Source of the DNA: Croceitalea marina | GTDB taxonomy: Bacteria > Bacteroidota > Bacteroidia > Flavobacteriales > Flavobacteriaceae | Reading direction: 5' to 3' | Length of the DNA: 64,000 nt | NCBI RefSeq assembly: GCF_042684265.1 | Contig: NZ_JBHULB010000083.1 | Coordinates: forward strand, 124,001 to 188,000 | In this document: positions 24,273-32,664 of the stretch, piece by piece | How positions within the stretch are numbered: the first letter of the stretch is position 1 | Layout: the number at the start of each line of letters is the position of its first letter | Notes under the pieces: model-generated | Database searches by the model: none | What the model was told of the DNA's origin: nothing | The model's input: only the letters and a program-made list of their open reading frames with translations | Made by a program: the position numbers and the translations under genes

Positions 24273-24962
24273 ATGCAAATTTCAAAAAATAGACTTTACG
24301 GATTAAGCTTTGTTGATGTCCAAAACGATAACGATTTACCATTGGCGGTAAAAATGGTAAAAAGAAATGAAGTTGATGGGATTGCATTAAGCTTTATTAA
24401 AAACTGGCCTGAAAATGATGTTGATATAATTTCTGAATGCCCCAACATCAAGTTTCTTTTCATACATTATGCTCCATTTAATTTTTCAGTGGTTAATCAG
24501 CTGAAAAACTTAGTCCAACTCGGAATTGATAATGATGACCGGGATGAAATTATCTTTTCAAATAAGCCCGAACTTAGAAGTGTATTTGTTAATTGGCGAC
24601 CAAAGCGGAAATCGCTTTTTAAATGTACACAATTGGAAGATTTATGGATTGGAAAGTATACAGGTAAGAATCTATCACTTTTTAAAAATTTTTCTAATCT
24701 AAAAAGCTTAAGAATAAATACAGGTTCTATTACTAGTTTGGAAGGTATTGAAAATCTAACAAGCTTAGAAAACCTTTATTTGGCACAAACCACAAAATTA
24801 GAGGATATTTCAGCTATTCAAAGTCTTTCAAACCTCAAGTCTTTGACTATTCACAATTGCAAAAGATTAAAAAATATTGAATTGGTAAATAAACTGAGTA
24901 ATCTGGAATATTTGAATATTATGGGTACAACTCCAAAAAACACTGTACAAAAAAACCTATAA
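24273..24962 (+). CDS. Leucine-rich repeat-like protein
   Basis: A 229-residue soluble protein without signal peptide. From about residue 50 it consists of repeating Leu/Asn-rich units of roughly 22 residues (CPNIKFLFIHYAPFNFS, LKNLVQLGIDNDDRDE, FSNLKSLRINTGSITSLEG, LTSLENLYLAQTTKLEDI, LSNLKSLTIHNCKRL, LSNLEYLNIMGTT). That spacing and the L-x-x-L-x-I pattern fit leucine-rich repeats of the SDS22-like type. Composition is more AT-rich than the neighbours, suggesting recent acquisition. It stands alone, with a palindromic element following before the convergent phosphatase gene. Binding partner unknown. Confidence 0.8.
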   Translation: MQISKNRLYGLSFVDVQNDNDLPLAVKMVKRNEVDGIALSFIKNWPENDVDIISECPNIKFLFIHYAPFNFSVVNQLKNLVQLGIDNDDRDEIIFSNKPELRSVFVNWRPKRKSLFKCTQLEDLWIGKYTGKNLSLFKNFSNLKSLRINTGSITSLEGIENLTSLENLYLAQTTKLEDISAIQSLSNLKSLTIHNCKRLKNIELVNKLSNLEYLNIMGTTPKNTVQKNL

Positions 24963-25007
24963 ACAATACGACTCTAGTCTTAGTCGTAGACCTTTCATAT
25001 ATTTATA

Positions 25008-25087
25008 GGTATGTCAAAATCCAAAAGATTTGCTCTGTGCATAACGGAAAGTAAACACTAGTTTGCTTCCGTCTGATTATAGCTAAA
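25008..25087. repeat. Dispersed palindromic element, copy A
   Basis: An 80-base element with a core hairpin at 25045-25071 (CGGAAAGTAAAC with GTTTGCTTCCG; one bulge, one G-T pair; loop ACTA). It matches a second copy at 36450-36537 from GGTAT through AGCTAAA, including the flanking AAAGATTT and TGTGC words. It lies between two convergent genes. Confidence 0.7.
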
Positions 25088-25122
25088 GCGTGATGTCAAA
25101 TACATCTTTGCTCTTAAAACCT

Positions 25123-26790
25123 CTAATCCAAAACCTCAAGAATAGGCTTTCCGGTAGTTCCATTAGGGAAAGCAATCCCTAACATAGCGGCTACGGTTGG
25201 CGCAATATCTGGTATTTCCGTTCTATTGACCGTACTTCCCTTTTTTATTCCATTTCCATAAAACAACAAGGGCACATGGGTATCATAAATCATAGGAGAT
25301 CCATGCGTAGAACCCATTCTGGGATAGGATATATGAGCTGGCTTAAGCACAAATAAGATATCTCCAGAACGTTTTTGGTGCCAACCATTCTGTAAAATAT
25401 ACGGAATACCTTTGGTATACTCATTTTGCCACATTTGGTAACCTGTGAAGGTTTTATCCATATCGTCATAACTCAATAATTCTTGTGCGATTTCTTCCTG
25501 CACCTCATCCAAATCTATATCTAGATTTGCAACTACCTTTGTATCTAGAAAAACTTGGTTGTTACTTATGTTCTTGATCAAATCCGTTGTGCCATACGTG
25601 TAGGTCAAAAACTCGTTTAATTTGGTTTTGGTTTCTTTCCAATCTAAATAACCTGCAGGTATTTTTTGGTCGCTCAAATAAGCAGGAACATTGATAGCTC
25701 CATGATCTGCAGTTAAGAACACGGTATATTTTCCGGCTCCTACTTTAGTGTCTAAAGCATTTAGAAGTCTTGCCAAATCCAAATCCAACCTTAAATAGGC
25801 ATCTTGAACCTCTTTGGAATTTACCCCAAATTTATGACCGATATAATCGGTGCTAGAATAACTGATCGCTAAAAAATCTGTTATGTTATCTGTTCCCAAA
25901 CTTTCTTTTTCCAAAGCTTCGAGAGCAAAATCCGTTGTGAGGCTATTTCCCCAAGGGGTATACTTAATAATTTCAAAATCTTTGGTCTTATCTAAAAGAT
26001 TGGGGGTACTATGCGGAAAAGTCGGCGTAGTTTCTGTTTCGAACAAACCTTCATAATTATTGTTGTCAACACCACTTTCAACATAAAGGTTAATGTCCTT
26101 TATGGTTGTCCAAGCTTTTTTGTAGCTCTGTATTTTACCAGATGCATTAAAATCATCCACCCACTTTGGCAAGGTATTCATATAATACGAACTGGTAATC
26201 CACTTACCTACATCATCCCCTTCAAACCAATAGGCCGCATTCGCCGTATGCCCTCCAGGAAGTACCGCTCCCCTATCTTTTAAGGCAATTGCAATGGTTT
26301 TACCGCGCATCTGGGTATGCAATCGCAATTGGTCAGTAATTGTAGTTGTAAGCATGCGATGGGGTGACATTTTACCGGCATCAGAAGTAGTTCCTACAGA
26401 ATTATAACTATCGTCCGATGCACAATATACGCTAGCATCTTTTTCTTTATCGTACCAATTATTACCAATAATACCATGTGAACTCGGGCTAGCACCCGTA
26501 TATACCGATGTATGCCCTGGACCCGTGCTTGTCGGGGCATAGTTAAAATGATGATTTTTTGCATTAAATCCTTGTTCTGCCAAACGTCTGAATCCGTCTG
26601 ATCCATAATGATTCCAAAATCGCGTTAAATAATCATAACGCATCTGATCTACGATGATGCCAACAACCAACTTAGATGCATCGGTAGTTTCAACGGGAGT
26701 AGTCTTTTTGTTTTTCTGTTTTCGTTGCGCATCAAGCTTTAAGCAGAAAATTAAAAGTAAAAAGGTGACGAAATAGGCATAATTTTTCAT
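25123..26790 (-). CDS. PafA-like alkaline phosphatase (nucleotide pyrophosphatase/phosphodiesterase superfamily)
   Basis: Secreted phosphomonoesterase of 555 residues. The signal peptide is MKNYAYFVTFLLLIFCLKLDAQ. Metal-binding Asp48 sits in GIIVDQMRYDYL, and the Thr nucleophile region follows in YAPTSTGPGHTSVYTG (residues about 84-99). Later metal ligands appear as FLAISYSSTDYIGHKFG (Asp, His) and FLTADHGA (Asp, His), with a last His in MGSTHGSPMIYDTHVPLLFYG. This order matches the PafA phosphatases of flavobacteria, which work without repression by phosphate. The gene stands alone. A TAGCTTTG -7 box with a TTG lies just upstream. Confidence 0.93.
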   Translation of the reverse strand: MKNYAYFVTFLLLIFCLKLDAQRKQKNKKTTPVETTDASKLVVGIIVDQMRYDYLTRFWNHYGSDGFRRLAEQGFNAKNHHFNYAPTSTGPGHTSVYTGASPSSHGIIGNNWYDKEKDASVYCASDDSYNSVGTTSDAGKMSPHRMLTTTITDQLRLHTQMRGKTIAIALKDRGAVLPGGHTANAAYWFEGDDVGKWITSSYYMNTLPKWVDDFNASGKIQSYKKAWTTIKDINLYVESGVDNNNYEGLFETETTPTFPHSTPNLLDKTKDFEIIKYTPWGNSLTTDFALEALEKESLGTDNITDFLAISYSSTDYIGHKFGVNSKEVQDAYLRLDLDLARLLNALDTKVGAGKYTVFLTADHGAINVPAYLSDQKIPAGYLDWKETKTKLNEFLTYTYGTTDLIKNISNNQVFLDTKVVANLDIDLDEVQEEIAQELLSYDDMDKTFTGYQMWQNEYTKGIPYILQNGWHQKRSGDILFVLKPAHISYPRMGSTHGSPMIYDTHVPLLFYGNGIKKGSTVNRTEIPDIAPTVAAMLGIAFPNGTTGKPILEVLD

Positions 26791-26811
26791 TGGTACCAGT
26801 TATTTAGCATG

Positions 26812-26837
26812 CAAAGCTATTGAATTCTTATGTTCAA
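26812..26837 (-). promoter_or_regulatory. Promoter of the PafA-like phosphatase gene
   Basis: TAGCTTTG at 26819-26812 (minus strand) is a perfect -7 match, with TTG at 26837-26835, 15 bases upstream. It gives a leader of about 15-20 bases. Confidence 0.5.
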
Positions 26838-26904
26838 AAAATTAAATCAAGGTTAAATACCATTCAATATTACTATTTTTACGTTTCTAAGTAGATAACC
26901 GTTC

Positions 26905-27642
26905 ATGAATTACATCGCTGCCATTGGCAAGTACTTTATTATGGTAGGTGAGGTCTTTAAAAAGCCCACCAAATGGCGCATAATGAGGTCTTTAATTTTA
27001 AAGGAAATCGATGAATTGATATACGGTTCAATGGGCATTATCATATTTATTTCTTTCTTTATTGGCGGGGTCGTTACCATACAAACGGCATTGAATTTGA
27101 ACAGTCCGCTAATTCCGAAAAGTCTTATCGGTTTTGCCACTAGGCAGTCTGTAATATTAGAATTCGCCCCTACTTTCTGTTCAATTATTATGGCGGGTAA
27201 GGTAGGCTCTTATATCACATCAAGTATCGGAACCATGAGGGTTACCGAACAAATCGATGCCCTTGAGGTAATGGGGGTCAATTCCTTAAACTATCTCGTC
27301 TTTCCAAAAATTATTGCCATGCTTCTTTATCCGTTTGCCATCGCCATTGCAATGTATGTTGGCATTTTTGGTGGATGGGTAGCTGGGGCTTTTGGCGGTT
27401 ATGCCCCAAGTGGGGAATTTGTGAAAGGGCTCCAACTAGATTTTATTCCTTTTCATATTACGTACTCCTTCATAAAAACATTGGTTTTTGCCTTTGTTAT
27501 TGCAACTGTACCTTCTTTTCATGGCTTTTACATGAAAGGTGGTGCCTTAGAGGTTGGAAAAGCAAGTACTACGGCATTTGTTTGGACGAGTGTGGTCATT
27601 ATCATTCTAAACTATATTATAACCCAATTACTACTCGGATGA
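26905..27642 (+). CDS. mlaE: Phospholipid-transport ABC permease (MlaE/YrbE family)
   Basis: Integral membrane permease of 245 residues with five to six membrane segments, for example GSMGIIIFISFFIGGVVTIQ and VWTSVVIIILNYIITQLLL. The family signature is clear: ATRQSVILEFAPTFCSII, AGKVGSYITSSIGTMRV and TEQIDALEVMGVN (residues about 71-118). MlaE works with MlaF and an MCE protein to move phospholipids between the membranes. The mlaF gene overlaps its end (ATGA, 27639-27642). No MCE (MlaD) gene is adjacent here, so the substrate-binding subunit must be encoded elsewhere. Confidence 0.95.
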   Translation: MNYIAAIGKYFIMVGEVFKKPTKWRIMRSLILKEIDELIYGSMGIIIFISFFIGGVVTIQTALNLNSPLIPKSLIGFATRQSVILEFAPTFCSIIMAGKVGSYITSSIGTMRVTEQIDALEVMGVNSLNYLVFPKIIAMLLYPFAIAIAMYVGIFGGWVAGAFGGYAPSGEFVKGLQLDFIPFHITYSFIKTLVFAFVIATVPSFHGFYMKGGALEVGKASTTAFVWTSVVIIILNYIITQLLLG

Positions 27643-28406
27643 TTGAAGTCGAAAACTTACATAAATCATTTGGTGAAGCCCATATCTTAAAAGGGATTAG
27701 CACAACCTTTGAACAGGGCAAAACTAATTTGGTTATTGGGCAAAGTGGTTCGGGGAAAACAGTTTTTCTAAAATCGCTTTTAGGTCTTTTTGAACCTGAA
27801 CAAGGTAAAATCTGCTACAATGGAGATTATTATTGGGACTTAACCTCTGCAGAACAAAGGGACCTTAGGCAACAAATGGGGATGGTTTTTCAGGGTAGCG
27901 CCCTGTTTGATTCTATGACAGTTCAAGAAAATGTGATGTTTCCGATGGATATGTTTACCAAACAAAGCAAAGGAGAAATGCAAGACCGTGTTGATTTTGT
28001 ATTGAAACGGGTAAATCTCATTGATGCCCACGAAAAATACCCTGCTGAAATATCAGGAGGTATGCAAAAAAGGGTTGCCATCGCGAGGGCCATTGTAATG
28101 AATCCAAAATATCTGTTCTGTGACGAACCCAATTCAGGTCTTGACCCAAAAACCGCAATTTTAATAGACAACCTTATTCAAGAAATCACACAAGAGTATA
28201 ATATCACCACTGTAATCAATACCCATGATATGAATTCCGTTATGGAAATTGGTGAAAAAATTATTTTTTTAAAAGATGGTTATAAAGAATGGGAAGGCAC
28301 GAACAAAGAAATTTTTAAGACCGATAATGAGGCGGTGACGAACTTTGTATACTCTTCTGAATTGTTCAAAAAAGTTCGTCAAATGTATATTGAAGAGAGG
28401 AATTAA
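27639..28406 (+). CDS. mlaF: Phospholipid-transport ABC ATPase (MlaF family)
   Basis: ATP-binding subunit, 255 residues, start chosen at the ATG at 27639 that overlaps the mlaE stop. A longer in-frame reading from 27375 would run through the mlaE coding sequence and is not credible. Walker A is VIGQSGSGKTVF (near residue 34-45), the ABC signature is ISGGMQKRVAIARA, Walker B is YLFCDEPNSGLDP with the catalytic Glu, and the switch His is in INTHDM. Together with MlaE it would power lipid transport. Downstream, at 28407-28482, is a short stretch with a half palindromic repeat. Confidence 0.95.
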   Translation: MIEVENLHKSFGEAHILKGISTTFEQGKTNLVIGQSGSGKTVFLKSLLGLFEPEQGKICYNGDYYWDLTSAEQRDLRQQMGMVFQGSALFDSMTVQENVMFPMDMFTKQSKGEMQDRVDFVLKRVNLIDAHEKYPAEISGGMQKRVAIARAIVMNPKYLFCDEPNSGLDPKTAILIDNLIQEITQEYNITTVINTHDMNSVMEIGEKIIFLKDGYKEWEGTNKEIFKTDNEAVTNFVYSSELFKKVRQMYIEERN

Positions 28407-28449
28407 AATTCAAGTTCAAACTCAAGAATAAAGTTCAAGAGCAAAATTT

Positions 28450-28473
28450 GTCATACTGAGCGCAGTCGAAGTA
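28450..28473. repeat. Half of a palindromic repeat (GTCATACTGAGCG type)
   Basis: A 24-base word beginning GTCATACTGAGCGC and ending GTCGAAGTA. This is one arm of a palindrome common in flavobacterial genomes; the complementary arm is absent here, so it is a decayed copy. It is preceded by several TTCAAG/GTTCAAG direct repeats (28409-28440). Confidence 0.5.
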
Positions 28474-28482
28474 CTTAGTAAG

Positions 28483-29937
28483 CTATTTCAATTCGCTTAC
28501 TCGAATTGTACTATCCTTTACCCTTATTTTCAGCCAATCAGTGATTCTTTTTATATCTTCTTTTCGCTGCTCCTCCGTTAAACCTTCTTTTAATTTCACT
28601 TCAAAAAAGGAAATGGTGTCCATTTTATTAAAGTCAGTTTGAACGCGATTCGAAAATCCTATCCCAACCAAAGATGTATAGTTCACCTTGGCCTCTGCCG
28701 TAATTTCTTTAAACGGAATATTTCTAGCTGCCAACTTTCCATAGCTTGCAATTTCCTCCTCTAAAAACCGAATACGTTCATCTTTAGTCAGCAGTTCCGC
28801 TTTCTTAGACTCGTACAATTCGTTAACATAATTAAAGCGCTGTTCAGAATCGTCACGGCCTCCTTGTAACACTCTTAAGTCTGCATCAACCAAACGGTTG
28901 TATTTGCTCTTTTTATTTCTCCAAGTACTTATAATATTCTCTGGAACCTCTTCGGTACCTAAAATAGCAACCTCTAAATACGAGCCTAGGTCTTTGTCAT
29001 AATGCACATCGGTCAAATCATTTTCATAGCGCCCGTTTCCTTTAAACTCGTAAACCTCAACGGTATCGGCCAAAAATTCTTGGGCTTGTTTTCTGAATAG
29101 TGATTCTTGAAGCACATTGTAAAAAGTAAATCCTGCCGGTATCATTACCGCTAATCCGATAATAGAGGCAATTCGAGCAATCAAACGTCTTCTTTTGGAA
29201 TTTGCATAGCGTACCATGGGGAACCGCAAGTACTTAATAACCAAGAAAGTAGCTAAAGCAATAAAAATGGTATTAATAGTAAATAGATACATGGCGCCCA
29301 AAGCATACAAAGGCTTACCTATGGCCAATCCAAAACCTACGGTACATAATGGTGGCATTAAAGCCGTTGCAATTGCCACACCAAAAATTACGCTGGCAAT
29401 GGTTCCTTTTTTTGCTCTAGCAATGACCAAAGCCAAGCCACCAAAAAAAGCAATCAAAACATCTCTAATATCAGGTGCTGTTCTGGCCAATAACTCAGAT
29501 GACTCATCCCTGAGCGGAAAGATGTAAAAAAATAAAAAGGCAGTCAACACACTAAGCACGACCATTACGCTAAAGTTTTTAAGCGAGCGCCGTAACATAT
29601 CAATATCATTAATAGCAAGTGATAAGCCCATTCCCAGAATCGGACCCATAAGTGGTGAAATAAGCATGGCCCCGATAACTACTGCGGTGGAGTTTGCATT
29701 TAACCCAATTGAGGCGATAAAAATGGAACATATCAAAATCCAAGAAGTATGCCCCTTAAAGGGAATATCGGCGATAATGGATTCTTTAGTAGTGATAGGA
29801 TCGGTATTACTTCTAATCTCGAGCAATTCGAACAAAAACTTTCTTCCACTACCTAAAAGACCTTTAAAGTCTTTTTTTACTTCTTGCTCTGCGGCTTCTG
29901 AAGCAGCTTCTTTATCTTCAAATAGGTTTTCACTCAT
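28483..29937 (-). CDS. DUF389 domain-containing membrane protein
   Basis: A 484-residue inner-membrane protein. The family pattern is distinct: SIIADIPFKGHTSWILICSI, NSTAVVIGAMLISPLMGPILG and ALVIARAKKGTIASVIFGVAIATALMPPLCTVGFG across residues about 54-205, in roughly seven membrane helices. A soluble C-terminal region of about 230 residues (from about 260 to the end) follows, which is longer than in minimal DUF389 proteins and holds a charged coiled segment (SKKAELLTKDERIRFLEEEIAS). The function is unknown. It begins three bases after the manC stop and is probably co-transcribed. Confidence 0.9.
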   Translation of the reverse strand: MSENLFEDKEAASEAAEQEVKKDFKGLLGSGRKFLFELLEIRSNTDPITTKESIIADIPFKGHTSWILICSIFIASIGLNANSTAVVIGAMLISPLMGPILGMGLSLAINDIDMLRRSLKNFSVMVVLSVLTAFLFFYIFPLRDESSELLARTAPDIRDVLIAFFGGLALVIARAKKGTIASVIFGVAIATALMPPLCTVGFGLAIGKPLYALGAMYLFTINTIFIALATFLVIKYLRFPMVRYANSKRRRLIARIASIIGLAVMIPAGFTFYNVLQESLFRKQAQEFLADTVEVYEFKGNGRYENDLTDVHYDKDLGSYLEVAILGTEEVPENIISTWRNKKSKYNRLVDADLRVLQGGRDDSEQRFNYVNELYESKKAELLTKDERIRFLEEEIASYGKLAARNIPFKEITAEAKVNYTSLVGIGFSNRVQTDFNKMDTISFFEVKLKEGLTEEQRKEDIKRITDWLKIRVKDSTIRVSELK

Positions 29938-29940
29938 AAA

Positions 29941-31020
29941 CTATGCGTATTGATCTCCGAATTTATCTTGAACCTGACCTCGAATCTTTTTGATATCCTG
30001 TTCTTTTGATTTTGGATAAATTAATAAAACATCGTCTTTATCCACGATTATATAATCTTCCAAACCATCTATAACAACTATTTTACCTTTATTGGTCCTA
30101 ATCATATTTCCCTTAGCGTCTTCCAAGAGGGTCTGACCATTCACCACTGCGTTTTGATTTTGGTCCTTATCCAGTTTTTCATAAAGCGCTCCCCAAGTAC
30201 CTAAATCATTCCAATCAAAGGTAGCTGGCAAAGTATAAATAGCTTTGGAGTTTTCTAAGATAGCATAATCTATAGAGATGTTTTCGGCTTTTGGGTAATT
30301 TTCAGCGATAAAGTCTTGTTCCTCAGCTGTGTTATAACAACTCAGTCCATTTTCAAAAAGCTTAAATTGTTCTACTTGATATTCTTTAAAAGCATTAACA
30401 ATTGTATTTACTCCCCACATAAAGATCCCTGCATTCCAAAGAAAATTTCCTTGTGCGAGAAAATCCTTTGCAGTTTCAAGGTTCGGTTTTTCTCTAAACT
30501 GAGCTACTTTTTTAATCTCAGATGGAGCTTCTTTTTCATACTCTATATACCCAAAACCCGTATTAGGGTATGATGGTTGTATTCCTAAAGTACATAACAC
30601 TTCCTCTTTTTCACACTTATCAAAGCATGCTTTTACGTCATTTTCAAAAGCTTGTTCATCTTCAATCCAATGATCACTTGGCGCAACAATCATAACCGCA
30701 TTAGGATTCATTTTTTGAATTTTCATTGCCGCATACAGAATACACGGAGCTGTATTCCGCATGGCAGGTTCCAATACTACCTGTTCTTGCTTTACTTTTG
30801 GCAATTGCTCCAAAACCAAATCATTATAACGTTCATTGGTTAAAATTAAAATGTTTTCTGTAGGTATAAACCTATTTAAACGTGAAAACGTTTTTTGAAT
30901 AAGCGTATCACCCGTACCCAACATATCATGAAACTGTTTCGGGTTGTTCGTTGTACTCACAGGCCAAAAACGAGATCCAACGCCACCTGCCATTAATACT
31001 GCGTAATAATTATTGTTCAT
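29941..31020 (-). CDS. manC: Mannose-1-phosphate guanylyltransferase
   Basis: Makes GDP-mannose from mannose-1-phosphate and GTP, the precursor for polysaccharide and lipopolysaccharide sugars. The nucleotide-binding motif LMAGGVGSRFWPVS is at residues 9-22, and FREKPNLETA near 171-180 is the sugar-phosphate-binding signature. At 359 residues it is the short form, lacking a C-terminal mannose-6-phosphate isomerase domain. The start is fixed by the N-terminal motif NNNYYAVLMAGG. DUF389 follows after three bases. The upstream region (31021-31106) is very AT-rich. Confidence 0.95.
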   Translation of the reverse strand: MNNNYYAVLMAGGVGSRFWPVSTTNNPKQFHDMLGTGDTLIQKTFSRLNRFIPTENILILTNERYNDLVLEQLPKVKQEQVVLEPAMRNTAPCILYAAMKIQKMNPNAVMIVAPSDHWIEDEQAFENDVKACFDKCEKEEVLCTLGIQPSYPNTGFGYIEYEKEAPSEIKKVAQFREKPNLETAKDFLAQGNFLWNAGIFMWGVNTIVNAFKEYQVEQFKLFENGLSCYNTAEEQDFIAENYPKAENISIDYAILENSKAIYTLPATFDWNDLGTWGALYEKLDKDQNQNAVVNGQTLLEDAKGNMIRTNKGKIVVIDGLEDYIIVDKDDVLLIYPKSKEQDIKKIRGQVQDKFGDQYA

Positions 31021-31136
31021 ACTTGAATATTTTGTTTTAAAAACGTAATATTTTTCTTATTTATTATAATTTATTTTCTTTCATACTATTACATCTTTCT
31101 ATTCGTTTGTTTAATGACACTATTAATGTTCAATTA

Positions 31137-31970
31137 ATGCAAAGAAGAAAATTCTTAAAAGGATTAACAACCATATTTGGGTTTACAACCATCGCGGGAT
31201 TATACTCTTGGCAACTTGAGCCATTTTGGTTAGAATTTGTTAAAGTAAAAATGTCTATTGCTAACATTCCTAATAAATTAATCGATAAAACTTTGATGCA
31301 AATTAGTGATATTCATGTTGGTCCAAAAGTAGATTTTAATTATTTGGTAGATTCATTAAACAAAGCACAAGCTTACCAGCCAGATTTTGTAGTTTATACT
31401 GGCGACTTTATTCATTATGAAGATGAAGAGACACTTGTGAGTCTAAGAAAATGCATGAATTATGCCCCAAAAGGTAAACTAGGTACTCTAGCAATTTTAG
31501 GTAATCATGATTATGGGGAAGAGTGGGTAGATGATAAAATTGCAGATACAATTACTGGTATTTTAGAAGAAAAAGGGATTATAGTTCTAAGAAATAACTG
31601 TAAAAGAATTAATGGTCTTAATTTTATTGGTGTAGATGATTGCTGGGGTACAAATTTCAACCCTAAAAAAGCTTTAAAAAATTACAATCCAAATGAAGCC
31701 ACTATTGTTCTTTGTCACAATCCAGATGTTTGTGACTTAGATATATGGAACGATTACAATGGATGGATTTTATCTGGTCACACTCACGGAGGACAATGTA
31801 AAATTCCTTTTATTAAAGCTCCTGTTCTTCCTGTTAAAAACAAGGATTTTGATAAGGGCATAAAAAAACTTTCTGGAGGAAGAACACTATACATTAACCG
31901 CGCACTGGGTCATCTTTACCAGGTAAGATTTAATGTTCGTCCAGAAATCACCATCTTTAAACTAGCTTAG
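31137..31970 (+). CDS. Metallophosphoesterase with twin-arginine signal (YkuE-like)
   Basis: A calcineurin-like phosphoesterase of 277 residues from the ATG at 31137. I chose it over an ATG 30 bases earlier because it places a twin-arginine motif (QRRKFLKG) at the very N-terminus, followed by a hydrophobic stretch (LTTIFGFTTIAGLYSW). The metal ligands are all present: QISDIHVG, YTGDFIH, ILGNHDYG, and SGHTHGGQ. Such proteins are exported folded by Tat and cleave phosphodiesters or phospholipid headgroups at the membrane. The stop overlaps the end of the convergent SprT-like gene by four bases. Confidence 0.9.
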   Translation: MQRRKFLKGLTTIFGFTTIAGLYSWQLEPFWLEFVKVKMSIANIPNKLIDKTLMQISDIHVGPKVDFNYLVDSLNKAQAYQPDFVVYTGDFIHYEDEETLVSLRKCMNYAPKGKLGTLAILGNHDYGEEWVDDKIADTITGILEEKGIIVLRNNCKRINGLNFIGVDDCWGTNFNPKKALKNYNPNEATIVLCHNPDVCDLDIWNDYNGWILSGHTHGGQCKIPFIKAPVLPVKNKDFDKGIKKLSGGRTLYINRALGHLYQVRFNVRPEITIFKLA

Positions 31971-32566
31971 TTCACTTGTTCAACTTCGGCATTGGGCTGA
32001 AAAAGATATAACCTGCCTGTTGCTATCTCTACACACTCATACCGCTTAACTCTTTTATTTCCCCTTTTAAAAAGTTTTCCATTATGAATTCTAAAGGTAC
32101 TACCTAAAGGCAATTCAAAAACATAAGAATGCTCCCGTTCTTCTATATCAAAAGTCTTTAAAGCAATGGCAAGTTTTGCATCTGTACTGCTGCTGGCTTT
32201 TGGGTTCTTGAAATGATTGGCTATTACAGGTAAAAGTTTGGTCGGAAATATTTCGGGTCGAATAAACGGCAGCATTAATTGTTGAAAGGTACGTTTCCAT
32301 TCTAGCCCATGCGGTTTTATTCGCCTGCCGAACTTCTCAAATGCGACCAAATGTGCAATTTCATGTACTAACGTAATTAAAAATCGATATTTATTTAGCG
32401 AGGCGTTTACGGTAATTTGGTGCATCCCGTTGGGCATCCTTCTATAATCGCCATGCCGTGTAACCCTATGGTTTACAATTTTTAAATGAACTCCATTCAC
32501 CTTAATCAAATCAAAGCAGGGTATAACCGCTCTCTCAGGTAAATATTTCTGTAGCACATCTTCCAC
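31967..32566 (-). CDS. SprT-like zinc metallopeptidase domain protein
   Basis: A 199-residue cytosolic protein with a SprT/Wss1-type zinc site: His68-Glu69-x2-His72 in LVHEIAHLVAFE. The third His (HGLEWKRTF, near 84) comes about 12 residues later, as in the family. The C-terminal half, with FRIHNGKLFKRGNKRVKRYECVE, is a short beta region that lacks the usual zinc-ribbon Cys pairs; only one Cys is present there. SprT relatives cut DNA-protein crosslinks, but the bacterial role is less clear. Ends in a four-base overlap with the convergent phosphoesterase. Confidence 0.88.
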   Translation of the reverse strand: MEDVLQKYLPERAVIPCFDLIKVNGVHLKIVNHRVTRHGDYRRMPNGMHQITVNASLNKYRFLITLVHEIAHLVAFEKFGRRIKPHGLEWKRTFQQLMLPFIRPEIFPTKLLPVIANHFKNPKASSSTDAKLAIALKTFDIEEREHSYVFELPLGSTFRIHNGKLFKRGNKRVKRYECVEIATGRLYLFQPNAEVEQVN

Positions 32567-32664
32567 GACAACAAAAATAGTAGTTTCCTATAGACTCCAT
32601 ATTTTTAAAATTTAAAAACCGAAGAACTTTTTTTGAATTCTGTATTTTTAAAAAAAGTTTTGGC

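Noticed and set aside
24273..24962. Type IX secreted LRR adhesin
   Set aside because: There is no signal peptide and no C-terminal sorting domain, so it is treated as a cytosolic protein.
27375..27638. 88-codon N-terminal extension of mlaF
   Set aside because: It overlaps mlaE coding sequence in another frame and has Trp/Cys-rich nonsense composition; the ATGA overlap start gives the standard MlaF length.
29216..29953. Two plus-strand frames opposite DUF389
   Set aside because: Composition matches the complement of membrane-helix codons; no start context, and DUF389 on the other strand is unmistakable.
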